This document shows, piece by piece, positions 8,711-16,580 of a stretch of 25,525 bases of DNA. The first letter of the stretch is position 1; each line of letters begins with the position of its first letter. The stretch comes from Bacilli bacterium (lineage in GTDB: Bacteria; Bacillota_I; Bacilli_A; RF39; UBA660), in assembly GCA_016302505.1 (NCBI GenBank), contig JAEDNL010000017.1, positions 1 through 25,525 of the forward strand. Reading direction: 5' to 3'. A program made the translations under genes and the position numbers. The notes beneath the pieces were generated by a model. It searched no databases. It worked only from the letters and a program-made list of their open reading frames with translations, and was not told the DNA's origin.

Positions 8711-9469
8711 TTAATAATTTTCAATCCTTTCTTTTGCGATATTAAAATATTTTTCATCTTTTTCCATACCAACAAACATTCTGTTTGTATTTACGCAAGC
8801 AACTCCAGTTGACCCACTCCCCATTGTATTATCTAAAACTATATCTCCTTCATTTGTATACGTTTTAATCAAATATTCTAATAATGCAACTGGTTTTTGT
8901 GTCGGATGTACAGTTTTTCCTTCATTTGAAAATTCAAGAAGTTGTGTTGGATAATTTGTATATTCTTGAACGTAATGTTCTTTATGGCTTTTTCTAGCAA
9001 ATTTATGTCCACCATCTTCTCTGTCTGCTTTACAATCTTTAATTCCACTAACTTCTTTTCCATATGGAATCAATCCTTGTGGATTATAAATCATTTTATT
9101 TTTTGAACCATTTGCGCAAGTTCCTTTTGAAAATACTGAAATTAATTCATGTTTATTCATTGGTTTGTTTTTTGCATTTGTAAATCCTAATGCTCTTGAT
9201 TTACACCAAACCCAATCATATTTATACATTTTAAGATTGCTCATTCTTAACATACTACTAAATGGTTCTGCACCAAATAAAACTATTGCTCCATTATCTT
9301 TTATAATTCTTTCATATTGTTCCCATAATTTATCAAATGGTATTATCACATCCCATTTACACGCTGTAGTTCCATATGGTAAATCACAAATAATGCAATC
9401 AATAGCACCATCTTTTATATCTTTCATTAATTCTAAACAATCTCCTTGTAATAACCAAATACCTTCCAT
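8711..9469 (-). CDS. Beta-class DNA methyltransferase with DLPY motif (copy 1)
   Basis: 252 residues. SAM-dependent amino-methyltransferase of the N6_N4_Mtase family (adenine N6 or cytosine N4). The catalytic motif IV is DLPYGTT at 29-35, a variant of DPPY; the SAM-binding motif I (DNTMGSGSTG) lies near the C-terminus, so motif order is beta-class. VHPTQKPVALLEYL before motif I is typical. It is a clear paralogue of the 12505-13248 protein: both share PYGTTAC.WD, IPFDKLW.QYERIIK and LFGAEPFSS, and both end ERIENY. No restriction endonuclease is adjacent, so it is an orphan enzyme. The ATG at 9469 has TAAAGGAG upstream. Last gene of the primase transcript; recognition site unknown. Confidence 0.9.
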   Translation of the reverse strand: MEGIWLLQGDCLELMKDIKDGAIDCIICDLPYGTTACKWDVIIPFDKLWEQYERIIKDNGAIVLFGAEPFSSMLRMSNLKMYKYDWVWCKSRALGFTNAKNKPMNKHELISVFSKGTCANGSKNKMIYNPQGLIPYGKEVSGIKDCKADREDGGHKFARKSHKEHYVQEYTNYPTQLLEFSNEGKTVHPTQKPVALLEYLIKTYTNEGDIVLDNTMGSGSTGVACVNTNRMFVGMEKDEKYFNIAKERIENY

Positions 9470-9479
9470 AAAAACTCCT

Positions 9480-9698
9480 TTAGTCTATAATAATTTCTTC
9501 ATATAAATATTCAGTCCAATCATCTTCTTCTCTTTTTGTTTCACAAAAATTTTCATACTTTTCAATACAATCTACATATTTATCTGTAATGTCGTGATAA
9601 ATCCAATCATCATAATAGTCATCTATATATCCGTCTTCATCTATATAATCAGATGGAACATATTCTTCTTCAATATGATAAATTCGATATGCTTTCAT
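9480..9698 (-). CDS. Small, very acidic hypothetical protein
   Basis: 72 residues from ATG at 9698 (MKAYRIYHIEEEYVPSDYI...), chosen over an upstream TTG because GAAAGG sits about 11 nt before it and the upstream extension overlaps another conserved coding frame. The middle is dominated by Asp, Glu and Tyr (DEDGYIDDYYDDW). Strongly acidic small phage proteins sometimes mimic DNA, but nothing specific supports that here. Its stop codon overlaps the AAAGGAG of the next methyltransferase, so the two are probably coupled. Confidence 0.7.
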   Translation of the reverse strand: MKAYRIYHIEEEYVPSDYIDEDGYIDDYYDDWIYHDITDKYVDCIEKYENFCETKREEDDWTEYLYEEIIID

Positions 9699-9700
9699 AA

Positions 9701-9928
9701 TTACACCAACCTTTCTCCACAAAACGGACAATAATTAATCTTTTTAACTGTTGACATATATTCACAATCCCATTAACTATCATATTCTAAATATCTTAAC
9801 CACCAACCAATATCTTTATCATTGTTTTTTATAATATCCCAACGATAACCATAACGAATAGAAACTTTAAAACCATTATTATGATTTTTGTTTGATTCTA
9901 ATAATTGGTTACATCTATGCGTTTTCAT
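9701..9928 (-). pseudogene. Small zinc-ribbon-type phage gene interrupted by an in-frame TAA
   Basis: The frame opens with ATG at 9928 (14 nt inside the end of the primase gene, AAAGGA about 13 nt upstream). It codes for 51 residues (MKTHRCNQLLES...WWLRYLEYDS), meets TAA at 9773-9775, then continues in the same frame as WDCEYMSTVKKINYCPFCGERLV to a TAA at 9701. Many Firmicutes-phage proteins of about 75 residues end in YCPFCGxxL after a Trp-containing stretch, so both halves look like one gene split by a single nonsense codon. It could be a pseudogene, a readthrough gene, or a truncated 51-residue protein. Confidence 0.65.
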
Positions 9929-11069
9929 ATTCTAAATCAATCCTTTCTTTACTTTCCCATAACATATCAAATTGTTCTCTTGTATAATCAGTAGGACTAA
10001 ATTTATAACAATCTTCAAATCCTAAATTGTTATAAAATACATAAATATTTGAGAAGTATGGTTTAAGTTGTTTATACATTTTTAAAACCTTTTCTTCAAA
10101 CTTTTCATATTCTGTTCTTTCATTACCATTATCAGAATATTTTATTTCTTTGAAATCAGAGTCTAATCCGATTATAATTGTTTCAACACCAAGTTCTAAA
10201 AGATATTTGATTTGTTCTTGTCCTATTGCAGAACCATATAGTGCTAAAAATGTATTATCATTTGGAAACCAAGTATCTGCTTTCATTACTGACTTTTCTG
10301 CTTCTGTGAGAAATACTTGTTTTTTCTTTTTAATAATTTGACTATTAAAGTTTTCGCCATAAAAACATAAATTTGTAGGAAACTTATATTCCATTCCGTC
10401 TAACATTTTTAATGGCATATATTTTGGAATATCTGTTGTTTCTAATAATTCCTTATTCATATTTCTAATTCTAATTCCACACATATTTCCATTGTGGTCA
10501 TAACAAGGAATTACAATTTGATTTTTGTATGGATAATATCTAATGTTGTATTTATCCATTGTTTCTTCTGATATTCCATAATCTAACCAATCTTCGTGAT
10601 AAATCTTTGGAAAATATTCAAGAACTTTTTTATCGTATTTCGGCAAAATCTTTTCTTGCCGATTTCCTTTTAAATATTTATTAAGATTTACTTTCCAATT
10701 ATATCTATCTGTATTTGATTTTTGTGCTTCTTCTTTGAAATTAAATTCAATATTTAATTCCCCACACAACCATTTAAGACTAGGGATTGTTTTAGAATTT
10801 TCATTCAATAATTCTCTTCTTTTTTTTATTAAACTTAATAAAGAATAAGAACAGTTACATTCAGAAAAACAATAAAAGCATCTGCTTTTTTCGTCAAATG
10901 ATAAATTGTATTTTGTACTATCAACTTCGTGACAAATAGCAGAAAACCTATTTAATCTTCTTCTAGCACCAAGTTTTTCCATGATATAATAGTAATCATC
11001 AATTGTCATTTTTTCATATAATAAATCATTTATAAAAAAATTAAGTGCTTTATATTCTTCTTCTGTCAT
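9915..11069 (-). CDS. dnaG: DnaG-type DNA primase
   Basis: 384 residues. Makes RNA primers for the phage replisome. The N-terminus has a CHC2-like zinc site (Cys46-His47, then CFYC at 64-67 and nearby Cys71/73). The TOPRIM domain has LTEAEKSVMKA (254-264, catalytic Glu256) and GLDSDF with the DxD metal ligands at 303 and 305. It is shorter than cellular DnaG (about 600) and lacks the C-terminal helicase-binding domain, as is common in phages. The start at 11069 is 3 bp after the previous gene's stop, with a weak GGATG site, suggesting coupling. DnaB and DnaE are encoded in the same window. Confidence 0.88.
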   Translation of the reverse strand: MTEEEYKALNFFINDLLYEKMTIDDYYYIMEKLGARRRLNRFSAICHEVDSTKYNLSFDEKSRCFYCFSECNCSYSLLSLIKKRRELLNENSKTIPSLKWLCGELNIEFNFKEEAQKSNTDRYNWKVNLNKYLKGNRQEKILPKYDKKVLEYFPKIYHEDWLDYGISEETMDKYNIRYYPYKNQIVIPCYDHNGNMCGIRIRNMNKELLETTDIPKYMPLKMLDGMEYKFPTNLCFYGENFNSQIIKKKKQVFLTEAEKSVMKADTWFPNDNTFLALYGSAIGQEQIKYLLELGVETIIIGLDSDFKEIKYSDNGNERTEYEKFEEKVLKMYKQLKPYFSNIYVFYNNLGFEDCYKFSPTDYTREQFDMLWESKERIDLEYENA

Positions 11070-11072
11070 TAT

Positions 11073-11456
11073 TTATTCACATCCATCATAAATTTTAATT
11101 CTTTTTAAGTTATTATAAATATCAAACTCCCAAGGTTTTTCAATAATAATACTTTCCTCAAAATTATTCATCATATCTAACAATTCTTCTAATGTATTGA
11201 TTTCCATTAGGCAAAACTGTTCTAGCACTTCGCTCCAATCAAACCAATCGTATGTTTCAACTTCCTCTAATTTAAAAACTTCTCTATCATATGTTACAAT
11301 ATAAACATCTTCTTTTTCAATTCCTTTATATTCCCATAAGTTTTTATATTTATCTACATTATAAACATAAAAAATATTATCGTCATATTCAACATTTGAA
11401 CACATTATATCACATAATTGTTCGTTTGTCAAGTCGTTCATCTCTCTTTCTAACAT
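11073..11456 (-). CDS. Hypothetical acidic protein
   Basis: 127 residues, not recognised. Acidic with many aromatic residues (ETYDWFDWSEVLEQFC, ENIFYVYN-like stretches); the C-terminal half looks helical (EELLDMMNNFEE). The ATG at 11456 lies 9 nt after AAAGGAG; a second Met at residue 6 is less well placed. It lies between a 71-residue gene and the primase, with only 3-bp gaps, as part of a tightly packed operon. Confidence 0.75.
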   Translation of the reverse strand: MLEREMNDLTNEQLCDIMCSNVEYDDNIFYVYNVDKYKNLWEYKGIEKEDVYIVTYDREVFKLEEVETYDWFDWSEVLEQFCLMEINTLEELLDMMNNFEESIIIEKPWEFDIYNNLKRIKIYDGCE

Positions 11457-11459
11457 AAT

Positions 11460-11675
11460 TTATTTCTCCTTTAACCGTTCTGCTTCTTTCTTTAAGTCTT
11501 TTTGTCCATCTTTGTAACCATTTTTATAATATTCATAGTTATCACAATTTTTACAAATATCTGTAATTTCTTTTTTATGAAGTTCTAATAATTTATCTAA
11601 ATCTTTATGTACTTCATCATCTTTACACCAATAGGTGTGCATTAGTTCTATCATGTCTTCAAAAGTTTCAATCAT
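11460..11675 (-). CDS. Small hypothetical helical protein
   Basis: 71 residues, not recognised. Predominantly charged and helical with a Lys/Glu-rich C-terminus (KDGQKDLKKEAERLKEK); three Cys (17, 41, 44), two as CKNC. The ATG at 11675 has TTGGAGTG upstream, inside the end of the preceding gene (2-bp gap). Its context is a run of small accessory genes before the primase. Confidence 0.7.
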   Translation of the reverse strand: MIETFEDMIELMHTYWCKDDEVHKDLDKLLELHKKEITDICKNCDNYEYYKNGYKDGQKDLKKEAERLKEK

Positions 11676-11677
11676 AT

Positions 11678-11917
11678 TTATTCACTCCAATCTAATTGAC
11701 TATTTAAAAAATCGCACATTCTTTGTGCCGTTAATTTATCATCAAATACTGTATTTTCCATTGCTTCAATTCCATAAACAAAACCATAAAAAATATCTGA
11801 ACCATCATATATGATATACTTAATGTTATAATTAAAACAAGTGTATGTTCCAATAAAATTATTATATTGAACAATAAATACAGTATCGCCAACATTATAT
11901 TTACTTCTGATATTCAT
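11678..11917 (-). CDS. Small GDTV-motif protein (SH3-like), paralogue of 16301-16555
   Basis: 79 residues. The N-terminus (YNVGDTVFIVQYNNFIG) matches the protein at 16301-16555 (YNIGDTVYVCEWNNLIR) at the same positions, and both end in a helix with a T..LA/TAQ pattern. A GDTV/GDxV turn followed by short beta strands suggests an SH3-like barrel, a frequent shape for small phage proteins; the function is not known. The ATG at 11917 overlaps the stop codon of the previous gene by one base. Confidence 0.75.
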   Translation of the reverse strand: MNIRSKYNVGDTVFIVQYNNFIGTYTCFNYNIKYIIYDGSDIFYGFVYGIEAMENTVFDDKLTAQRMCDFLNSQLDWSE

Positions 11918-12108
11918 TATTTCTTTCCCCCAAAATACTTGATAAAGTTTTCTCTTTCAATAATTTTTTTACATTTTTTATTTCCGTCTTTATCAAAATT
12001 GTAATAAGGACAGTCTACATATAGACAATTTGCAAAATTTTCTTCTGTCTGCTTTTTAAACAATCCAATTTTAGTTTCTGTTCTTATTGTTTGAAATGGA
12101 CACTTCAT
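11917..12108 (-). CDS. Small Cys-rich phage protein (putative zinc binder)
   Basis: 63 residues with four Cys in MKCPF, ANCLYVDCPYY and KKCKK, spaced as in a family of small phage proteins starting MKCPF and carrying a C-x4-C pair in the middle. The four Cys could bind one zinc ion; the function is unknown. The start is decided by a strong AGGAGGAATTATT just before ATG 12108. Confidence 0.75.
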   Translation of the reverse strand: MKCPFQTIRTETKIGLFKKQTEENFANCLYVDCPYYNFDKDGNKKCKKIIERENFIKYFGGKK

Positions 12109-12119
12109 AATAATTCCTC

Positions 12120-12437
12120 CTATTTTAAAAATCTTTCTTTGCTTAACTTAACCCAACCTAAATCATCACAGTAATAATATCCATATTCATAATTTGTTTC
12201 TTCGTCATATACACATAAAACATCAGAAACGGACATTGAATGTCCATAAAAGTCTTTAGGTCTTTTCATGTTTAATATGTAAAAAATTTCATCTAAAAAA
12301 TCTTCTTCATTATATTCTAATTTTCCACAATAAACTAAAACATAATCCGATAATTTAATATTTTCTTTTGTTTTATCAAAACTTCTAAACTTTGAAATAT
12401 TGCTCATTGGCATTTGATATAATTTATAACTATACAT
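12120..12437 (-). CDS. YodL-like domain protein
   Basis: 105 residues from ATG at 12437. A 27-codon upstream extension is rejected because it would begin in the terminator/promoter at 12469-12506, whereas AAAAGGAG lies correctly before 12437. The sequence has YodL-family hallmarks: MYSYKLYQMP at the start, SDYVLVYCGKLE, then MKRPKDFYGHSMSVSDV followed by a YYYCDDLGW strand. YodL-like domains occur in phage and mobile-element proteins; their biochemical role is unsettled. First gene of the long primase transcript. Confidence 0.85.
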   Translation of the reverse strand: MYSYKLYQMPMSNISKFRSFDKTKENIKLSDYVLVYCGKLEYNEEDFLDEIFYILNMKRPKDFYGHSMSVSDVLCVYDEETNYEYGYYYCDDLGWVKLSKERFLK

Positions 12438-12468
12438 AATGATAATCTCCTTTTCATTTGATAATGTT

Positions 12469-12497
12469 ATTATAACATAAAAAAAGGTGTTTGTCAA
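12469..12497 (-). promoter_or_regulatory. Consensus promoter for the yodL-primase transcript, -35 inside a terminator
   Basis: TTGACA (12492-12497), 17 bp, TATAAT (12469-12474), extended -10 ATGTTATAAT. The box sits in the loop and top of the terminator hairpin 12481-12506. It serves about nine genes down to 8711. Confidence 0.9.
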
Positions 12498-12506
12498 CAC
12501 CTTTTT
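12481..12506 (-). terminator. Terminator after the methyltransferase operon
   Basis: Perfect 11-bp stem (12496-12506 with 12481-12491) and 4-nt loop GACA; on the minus strand the stem ends in CACC followed by a run of T. The hairpin begins within the stop codon of the methyltransferase at 12505. Confidence 0.9.
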
Positions 12507-13248
12507 AATAATTTTCAATTCTCTCCTTTGCTATTTTGAAATATTTCTCATCTTTTTCTATACCTATAAAATTTCTATTCAATCTCTTACAAGCAACCCC
12601 AGTAGTTCCACTTCCCATACAATTATCCAATATTAAATCATTTTCATTTGAATATGTTTTAATTAAATATTCAATTAATGCTAATGGTTTTTGTGTTGGG
12701 TGTAATGCTTTATTTCCCTTTTTTCCATCACGATTAAACTTTAAAACATTTATTGGATATACTAAATTTGGGTTATAATCATTTGAATGTTTATAAACAC
12801 CACTTATTACATTTGTTTCGTCTATATTTAAGTCACCTTTCATTGGGTGTGGATTTGTAACATTTTTTCTAATTTCCATTTGTGGATTATATGTTGGTTG
12901 TTTTTTATAAAACACACTAATTGTTTCTATAACCCTACCAAATTGTTTTTTTATTGTGAATACATTTGTTGGTTTTTCTTTTTGCCAATATAAATCATAT
13001 TTATATAATTTTTTATTACTTAATCTTAATTCACTACTAAATGGTTCTGCTCCAAACAACAAAATACAGCCATTTTTTTTTATAATTCTTTCATATTGTT
13101 TCCATAATTTATCAAATGGTATTACTATATCCCACCTACAAGCCGTTGTTCCATAGGGTAAATCACATAAAATCATATCAATACTTTTGTCTGCAATTTT
13201 CTTCATTTCTTCTAAGCAATCACCTTGATATAATTCAATATTTTGCAT
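12505..13248 (-). CDS. Beta-class DNA methyltransferase with DLPY motif (copy 2)
   Basis: 247 residues, same family as the 8711-9469 enzyme. Motif IV DLPYGTT is at 29-35, with C-terminal HPTQKPLALIEYL and SAM motif DNCMGSGTTG. The two paralogues differ mainly in the middle (residues about 80-165, where this copy has KEKPTNVF and NPHPMKGD), the usual place of target recognition, so the two probably modify different sites. The start at 13248 has AAAGGAAAA upstream and lies 3 bp after the Dam-like gene. Third and last gene of a three-methyltransferase operon. Confidence 0.9.
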   Translation of the reverse strand: MQNIELYQGDCLEEMKKIADKSIDMILCDLPYGTTACRWDIVIPFDKLWKQYERIIKKNGCILLFGAEPFSSELRLSNKKLYKYDLYWQKEKPTNVFTIKKQFGRVIETISVFYKKQPTYNPQMEIRKNVTNPHPMKGDLNIDETNVISGVYKHSNDYNPNLVYPINVLKFNRDGKKGNKALHPTQKPLALIEYLIKTYSNENDLILDNCMGSGTTGVACKRLNRNFIGIEKDEKYFKIAKERIENY

Positions 13249-13251
13249 AAT

Positions 13252-13989
13252 TTATTTTCCTTTACAAATAAATAATTTTTCTGTTCTATCTTCTCCAACT
13301 TTTCTATCTGATTTTTGTAAACATTTTACATCTTTACTCCAAATACATTCAAATCTATCAATTGGCATATTATATTCACTAATTAAAACAATGTTATTTT
13401 CTGCCAATTTTTCACAAAAATTATAAAATTCATCATAATCAATAACATTTTTGGAATATTGTTTTGTATCTTTGTATGGTGGGTCAAGATAAAATAAACA
13501 ATTCTTAAACCTATCAATATTTATTTTTTTATAATCACCACAATAAAAATCTATATCTTTAAATAAAGGTGCTTGTTTTTTAAAATTTTCAAGTCTTTCT
13601 TTATATATAGTTCTTCCACCCTTTTTATCTCTACCATATCCACCATCAAAATATCTTCCACCATAACTAGCCATATATCCAATTAAAGCACGATATTCTT
13701 GTGAGTACATCTTATGTTCTCTATCTTCTCTAACCTCTTTATAATGTTCAAAAGAACAATCTGATGGGGCAATAGAAAGTTCTGTATCGTATTTTGCATA
13801 TTTCAACAATGCAATTAAATCTTCGTTATAATCACAAGCAATTTTGTTTTTACATTTTACTTTATCTATAAGATTACAACCACCACAAAATAATTCAATA
13901 TATGTATTAATATTATTTTCTTCAATGTATTTGTGAATAATTGGTAAAAGATATTTTGATATTCTATTTTTACTTCCTTGATAAACCAT
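13252..13989 (-). CDS. dam: Dam-type adenine-N6 DNA methyltransferase (D12 class)
   Basis: 245 residues. Alpha-class motif order: YQGSKNRI at 3-10, SAM motif ELFCGGCN (32-39), then catalytic DPPY at 169-172 (LDPPYKDTKQYS). This matches the MethyltransfD12/Dam family, which methylates adenine N6, often at GATC; the target here cannot be read from sequence. It looks full-length compared with phage Dam proteins of about 240-280 residues. The start overlaps the previous gene's stop by one base (TAATG), with AAAGGAT upstream. The symbol reflects family, not proven specificity. Confidence 0.88.
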   Translation of the reverse strand: MVYQGSKNRISKYLLPIIHKYIEENNINTYIELFCGGCNLIDKVKCKNKIACDYNEDLIALLKYAKYDTELSIAPSDCSFEHYKEVREDREHKMYSQEYRALIGYMASYGGRYFDGGYGRDKKGGRTIYKERLENFKKQAPLFKDIDFYCGDYKKINIDRFKNCLFYLDPPYKDTKQYSKNVIDYDEFYNFCEKLAENNIVLISEYNMPIDRFECIWSKDVKCLQKSDRKVGEDRTEKLFICKGK

Positions 13990-14711
13990 TATTTAATCCT
14001 TTCAATACAAACATTAAAATACTTTTCGTCTATTTCGCAACCAATATATCTTCTATTTAATTCTTTAGAAGCAATACAAGTAGCACCAATTCCCATAAAT
14101 GGTTCTAAAACAACGTCATTTTCATTACTAGAGTTTTCAATTAAAACTTTCATCAGTTCGATTGGCTTTTCTGTGTCGTGAAGATTTTTACCATCTTTCC
14201 CTTTTAATTTTTTGATTGGATATTTTAAAATATCTGGTGTGCCACAATTATTAATTGGTCTATCCCCACCTTTTCTGAATAATAAAATATATTCAAAACA
14301 ATTCATATAATATCTTCCACATATTTTATTTCCCTTTTCCCAAATAAGACATTTTACAAAATTAAAACCAACTCTAGTTCCTTCATTAATCATTTCTTGT
14401 AAATTTGTATTGTTGCACATAATATACAAAATGCTTTTATCTTTTAAAACTCTATAAAAATCTTCCAAATAATCTTTACAAGAAATTGAATTGTTTTTAA
14501 AAATTTTTCCACTTTTTGCAATATCTGTTTTCCAATATCCACCCATAGTACCACTACATCCTCTTGAAGTTACTTTATATGGTGGGTCTGTAACAATTAA
14601 ATCAATACTTTCATTTTCAATGTTTTTTAATAAATCCATAATATCACAATTAAACATCATTCCATAATCGTCTGTATAATTTGCATTTTCATATAATTCA
14701 TTTAATTTCAT
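13989..14711 (-). CDS. Beta-class DNA methyltransferase with DPPY motif
   Basis: 240 residues; N6_N4_Mtase family. Catalytic TDPPY at 41-45, C-terminal HDTEKPIELMKVLI and SAM motif EPFMGIGAT, followed by RRYIGCEIDEKYF. It is more distant from the two DLPY enzymes than they are from each other. Probably adenine-N6 specific, but cytosine N4 cannot be excluded. The ATG at 14711 follows AAAAAGGAGATTATAT. First gene of the methyltransferase operon driven from 14741-14769. Confidence 0.9.
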   Translation of the reverse strand: MKLNELYENANYTDDYGMMFNCDIMDLLKNIENESIDLIVTDPPYKVTSRGCSGTMGGYWKTDIAKSGKIFKNNSISCKDYLEDFYRVLKDKSILYIMCNNTNLQEMINEGTRVGFNFVKCLIWEKGNKICGRYYMNCFEYILLFRKGGDRPINNCGTPDILKYPIKKLKGKDGKNLHDTEKPIELMKVLIENSSNENDVVLEPFMGIGATCIASKELNRRYIGCEIDEKYFNVCIERIK

Positions 14712-14740
14712 ATATAATCTCCTTTTTGCTTTATGTATGT

Positions 14741-14769
14741 ATTATAACATAAAAAGGACTTGTTGTCAA
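14741..14769 (-). promoter_or_regulatory. Consensus promoter for the methyltransferase operon, -35 inside a terminator
   Basis: TTGACA (14764-14769), 17 bp, TATAAT (14741-14746), extended -10 ATGTTATAAT. The -35 lies at the tip of the 12-bp terminator hairpin 14751-14778. Confidence 0.92.
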
Positions 14770-14778
14770 GTCCTTTTT
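14751..14778 (-). terminator. Terminator after dnaB
   Basis: Perfect 12-bp stem (14767-14778 with 14751-14762) and 4-nt loop ACAA; the stem ends in TCCTTTTT on the minus strand. It starts a few bases after the dnaB stop codon. This is the strongest hairpin of the four fused modules. Confidence 0.92.
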
Positions 14779-14780
14779 AT

Positions 14781-16304
14781 TTATTCATCATATTCAATAG
14801 AAATTTTATCAACATCAATCGGATTATTATATTTATCAGTACAAAACATATCATATGTTCTTGCTGTTGACAAATCAATATATTGAAAAACTTTTATATT
14901 TTTTGGATATTTACTACCACGACCTTTAATAATATGAATTACATTATTTGGCACAATAGTATTACCAAAATTATCTTTATTATATTTGTTATTCCATTTT
15001 GCAACTAATAACTCTGTTTGAGATAATTCTTTTTTTGTTGGAATTAGCATAATCATAGTTCCATCTGTTTTTCTAACTTGTGATTTTCCACCAGCTAAAC
15101 AACTTTCATTTGGAAATTCCATATTATCTTCTTGTCCATTTGTTTGAACAGCAGATATAAGACTAATATCTAATTCTCTTTGAACTTGTTTTAGTCTATC
15201 TGTCAATGTTAATAATACCATATCTTCTCTTTGTGGAACTTTTGTTTCACTAGAAATCTCTTTGGCTACATATCCATTATTTGAAATATAATCATAACAT
15301 ACTGTTTTTACATCTTTATTTAGCACATAATCTTTAATTGTTTCAACCAAACTTTTTGTTGTAAAGGATGGGTCGTCGACAATATATAACTCACTATCCA
15401 AAAGTATTTTTGTTGCCCTATCAACCCTTTCTTCTTCGTTTTCAATATAACTTCCATCAATAATATGACTTCTAGGAACACCACTAATCCAAGCAATAAT
15501 CATTGGGTCTAATTCATTTCTTAAATCTAATTCTGTATTTATGAATAAACCACTACCCTTTCTTGATTTATTTTTTACAAAATCTCCAATTTCAAAGTCA
15601 TAATATTCTTTTATTGTAGACTTACATAAATCTCCCATTGATAAAATACTTTTTCCACCACCACTTTTAGCACCACGAAGAATAAATCCGTACATCCCTC
15701 TGAATATACCATTTAAAAATAATGATTGAAAACTATTACCAATTAACGGAGATTCTTTAAATCTCTCTTTTGTTTCTGCAAAATCGCTACCAGCAACATA
15801 CTCTTCGTTTACATTTTTAATATTAAATTTTCTTTTTATTTCAATTTGTAAACCTTCAAAATGGTTTATAATATCTTCTATTTCATAATTGTTTAAATTT
15901 TCAATTTGACTTTCTTCTGTTTTTTCTTCATCCCAAAATTTTTTAATATCAAATCCATTTTCTTTATATTCTCTTAAACAACTAAATTTTCTAAAGTGTT
16001 TATAATAAGATTCAAAATTTTCATAATCAACTAATTCTATAACTGTTGAAATATATTCATCTCCATTATTTTCTTTATAAACATTATATTGTGCCGTATA
16101 TGGTTTTAACCATTCTTCAATATCCATAATACTAATTGATTTACAACCATTAACGGCAAGATTATAAATAACAACATATAAAATTTTTTGAAATTGAATT
16201 ATAAACTCATCTTTATCTAATGGGTATTTTGAATTTAATAACAAACTAGGTTCTTGTAAATAACAAGCCAATAATCTATCTGCAATACTTGACGAATAAA
16301 TCAT
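14781..16304 (-). CDS. dnaB: DnaB-type replicative DNA helicase
   Basis: 507 residues. The N-terminal region (1-170) is helical, as expected for the collar domain. The RecA-like motor has Walker A GAKSGGGKS (211-219), NTELDLRNELDP after it (helicase motif H1a region), and a later SAVQTNGQ followed by GGKSQVRKTDG and the arginine-rich KGRGSKYPKN near the C-terminus. It unwinds DNA at the fork as a hexamer, working with the primase (9915-11069) and DnaE. The ATG at 16304 overlaps the previous gene's stop (ATGA) and has GGAGGT 6-7 nt upstream. Closed by the terminator at 14751-14778. Confidence 0.88.
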   Translation of the reverse strand: MIYSSSIADRLLACYLQEPSLLLNSKYPLDKDEFIIQFQKILYVVIYNLAVNGCKSISIMDIEEWLKPYTAQYNVYKENNGDEYISTVIELVDYENFESYYKHFRKFSCLREYKENGFDIKKFWDEEKTEESQIENLNNYEIEDIINHFEGLQIEIKRKFNIKNVNEEYVAGSDFAETKERFKESPLIGNSFQSLFLNGIFRGMYGFILRGAKSGGGKSILSMGDLCKSTIKEYYDFEIGDFVKNKSRKGSGLFINTELDLRNELDPMIIAWISGVPRSHIIDGSYIENEEERVDRATKILLDSELYIVDDPSFTTKSLVETIKDYVLNKDVKTVCYDYISNNGYVAKEISSETKVPQREDMVLLTLTDRLKQVQRELDISLISAVQTNGQEDNMEFPNESCLAGGKSQVRKTDGTMIMLIPTKKELSQTELLVAKWNNKYNKDNFGNTIVPNNVIHIIKGRGSKYPKNIKVFQYIDLSTARTYDMFCTDKYNNPIDVDKISIEYDE

Positions 16305-16555
16305 GGATATACCTCCATATCAATATTTAATCTTTCTACCTCTTGTTTTGCTAATTCTTCTGTTTTAAATATTTGAGAACTATGTAATCTATTACCATAA
16401 GAATCACCATAAGAAATATATAGTTTTTCATTATCATAAACTCTTATATTTATTTCTTTTATTTTTTGTTCTGTATAAATATATTTTCTTATTAAATTAT
16501 TCCACTCACAAACATATACTGTATCTCCAATATTATATAATGTTTCTATTTTCAT
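16301..16555 (-). CDS. Small GDTV-motif protein (SH3-like), paralogue of 11678-11917
   Basis: 84 residues from ATG at 16555, the Met positioned 9 nt after AGAAAGGAG. A longer frame reaching 16594 would start inside the promoter and is rejected. YNIGDTVYVCEWNNLIR near the N-terminus matches the 11678-11917 protein, and a C-terminal helix (TEELAKQEVERLN) is also shared in pattern. Probably a small beta barrel of unknown role. First gene after the promoter 16581-16609 and translationally coupled to dnaB by ATGA. Confidence 0.8.
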   Translation of the reverse strand: MKIETLYNIGDTVYVCEWNNLIRKYIYTEQKIKEINIRVYDNEKLYISYGDSYGNRLHSSQIFKTEELAKQEVERLNIDMEVYP

Positions 16556-16580
16556 AACATATATCTCCTTTCTAGGATAA

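Noticed and set aside
8878..9063. 61-codon minus-strand frame inside the methyltransferase
   Set aside because: Out-of-frame shadow within the well-supported methyltransferase gene; no RBS.
12438..12518. Upstream extension of the YodL-like gene (27 residues)
   Set aside because: It would be encoded by the terminator/promoter module; the YodL domain begins at the Met at 12437 with its own RBS.
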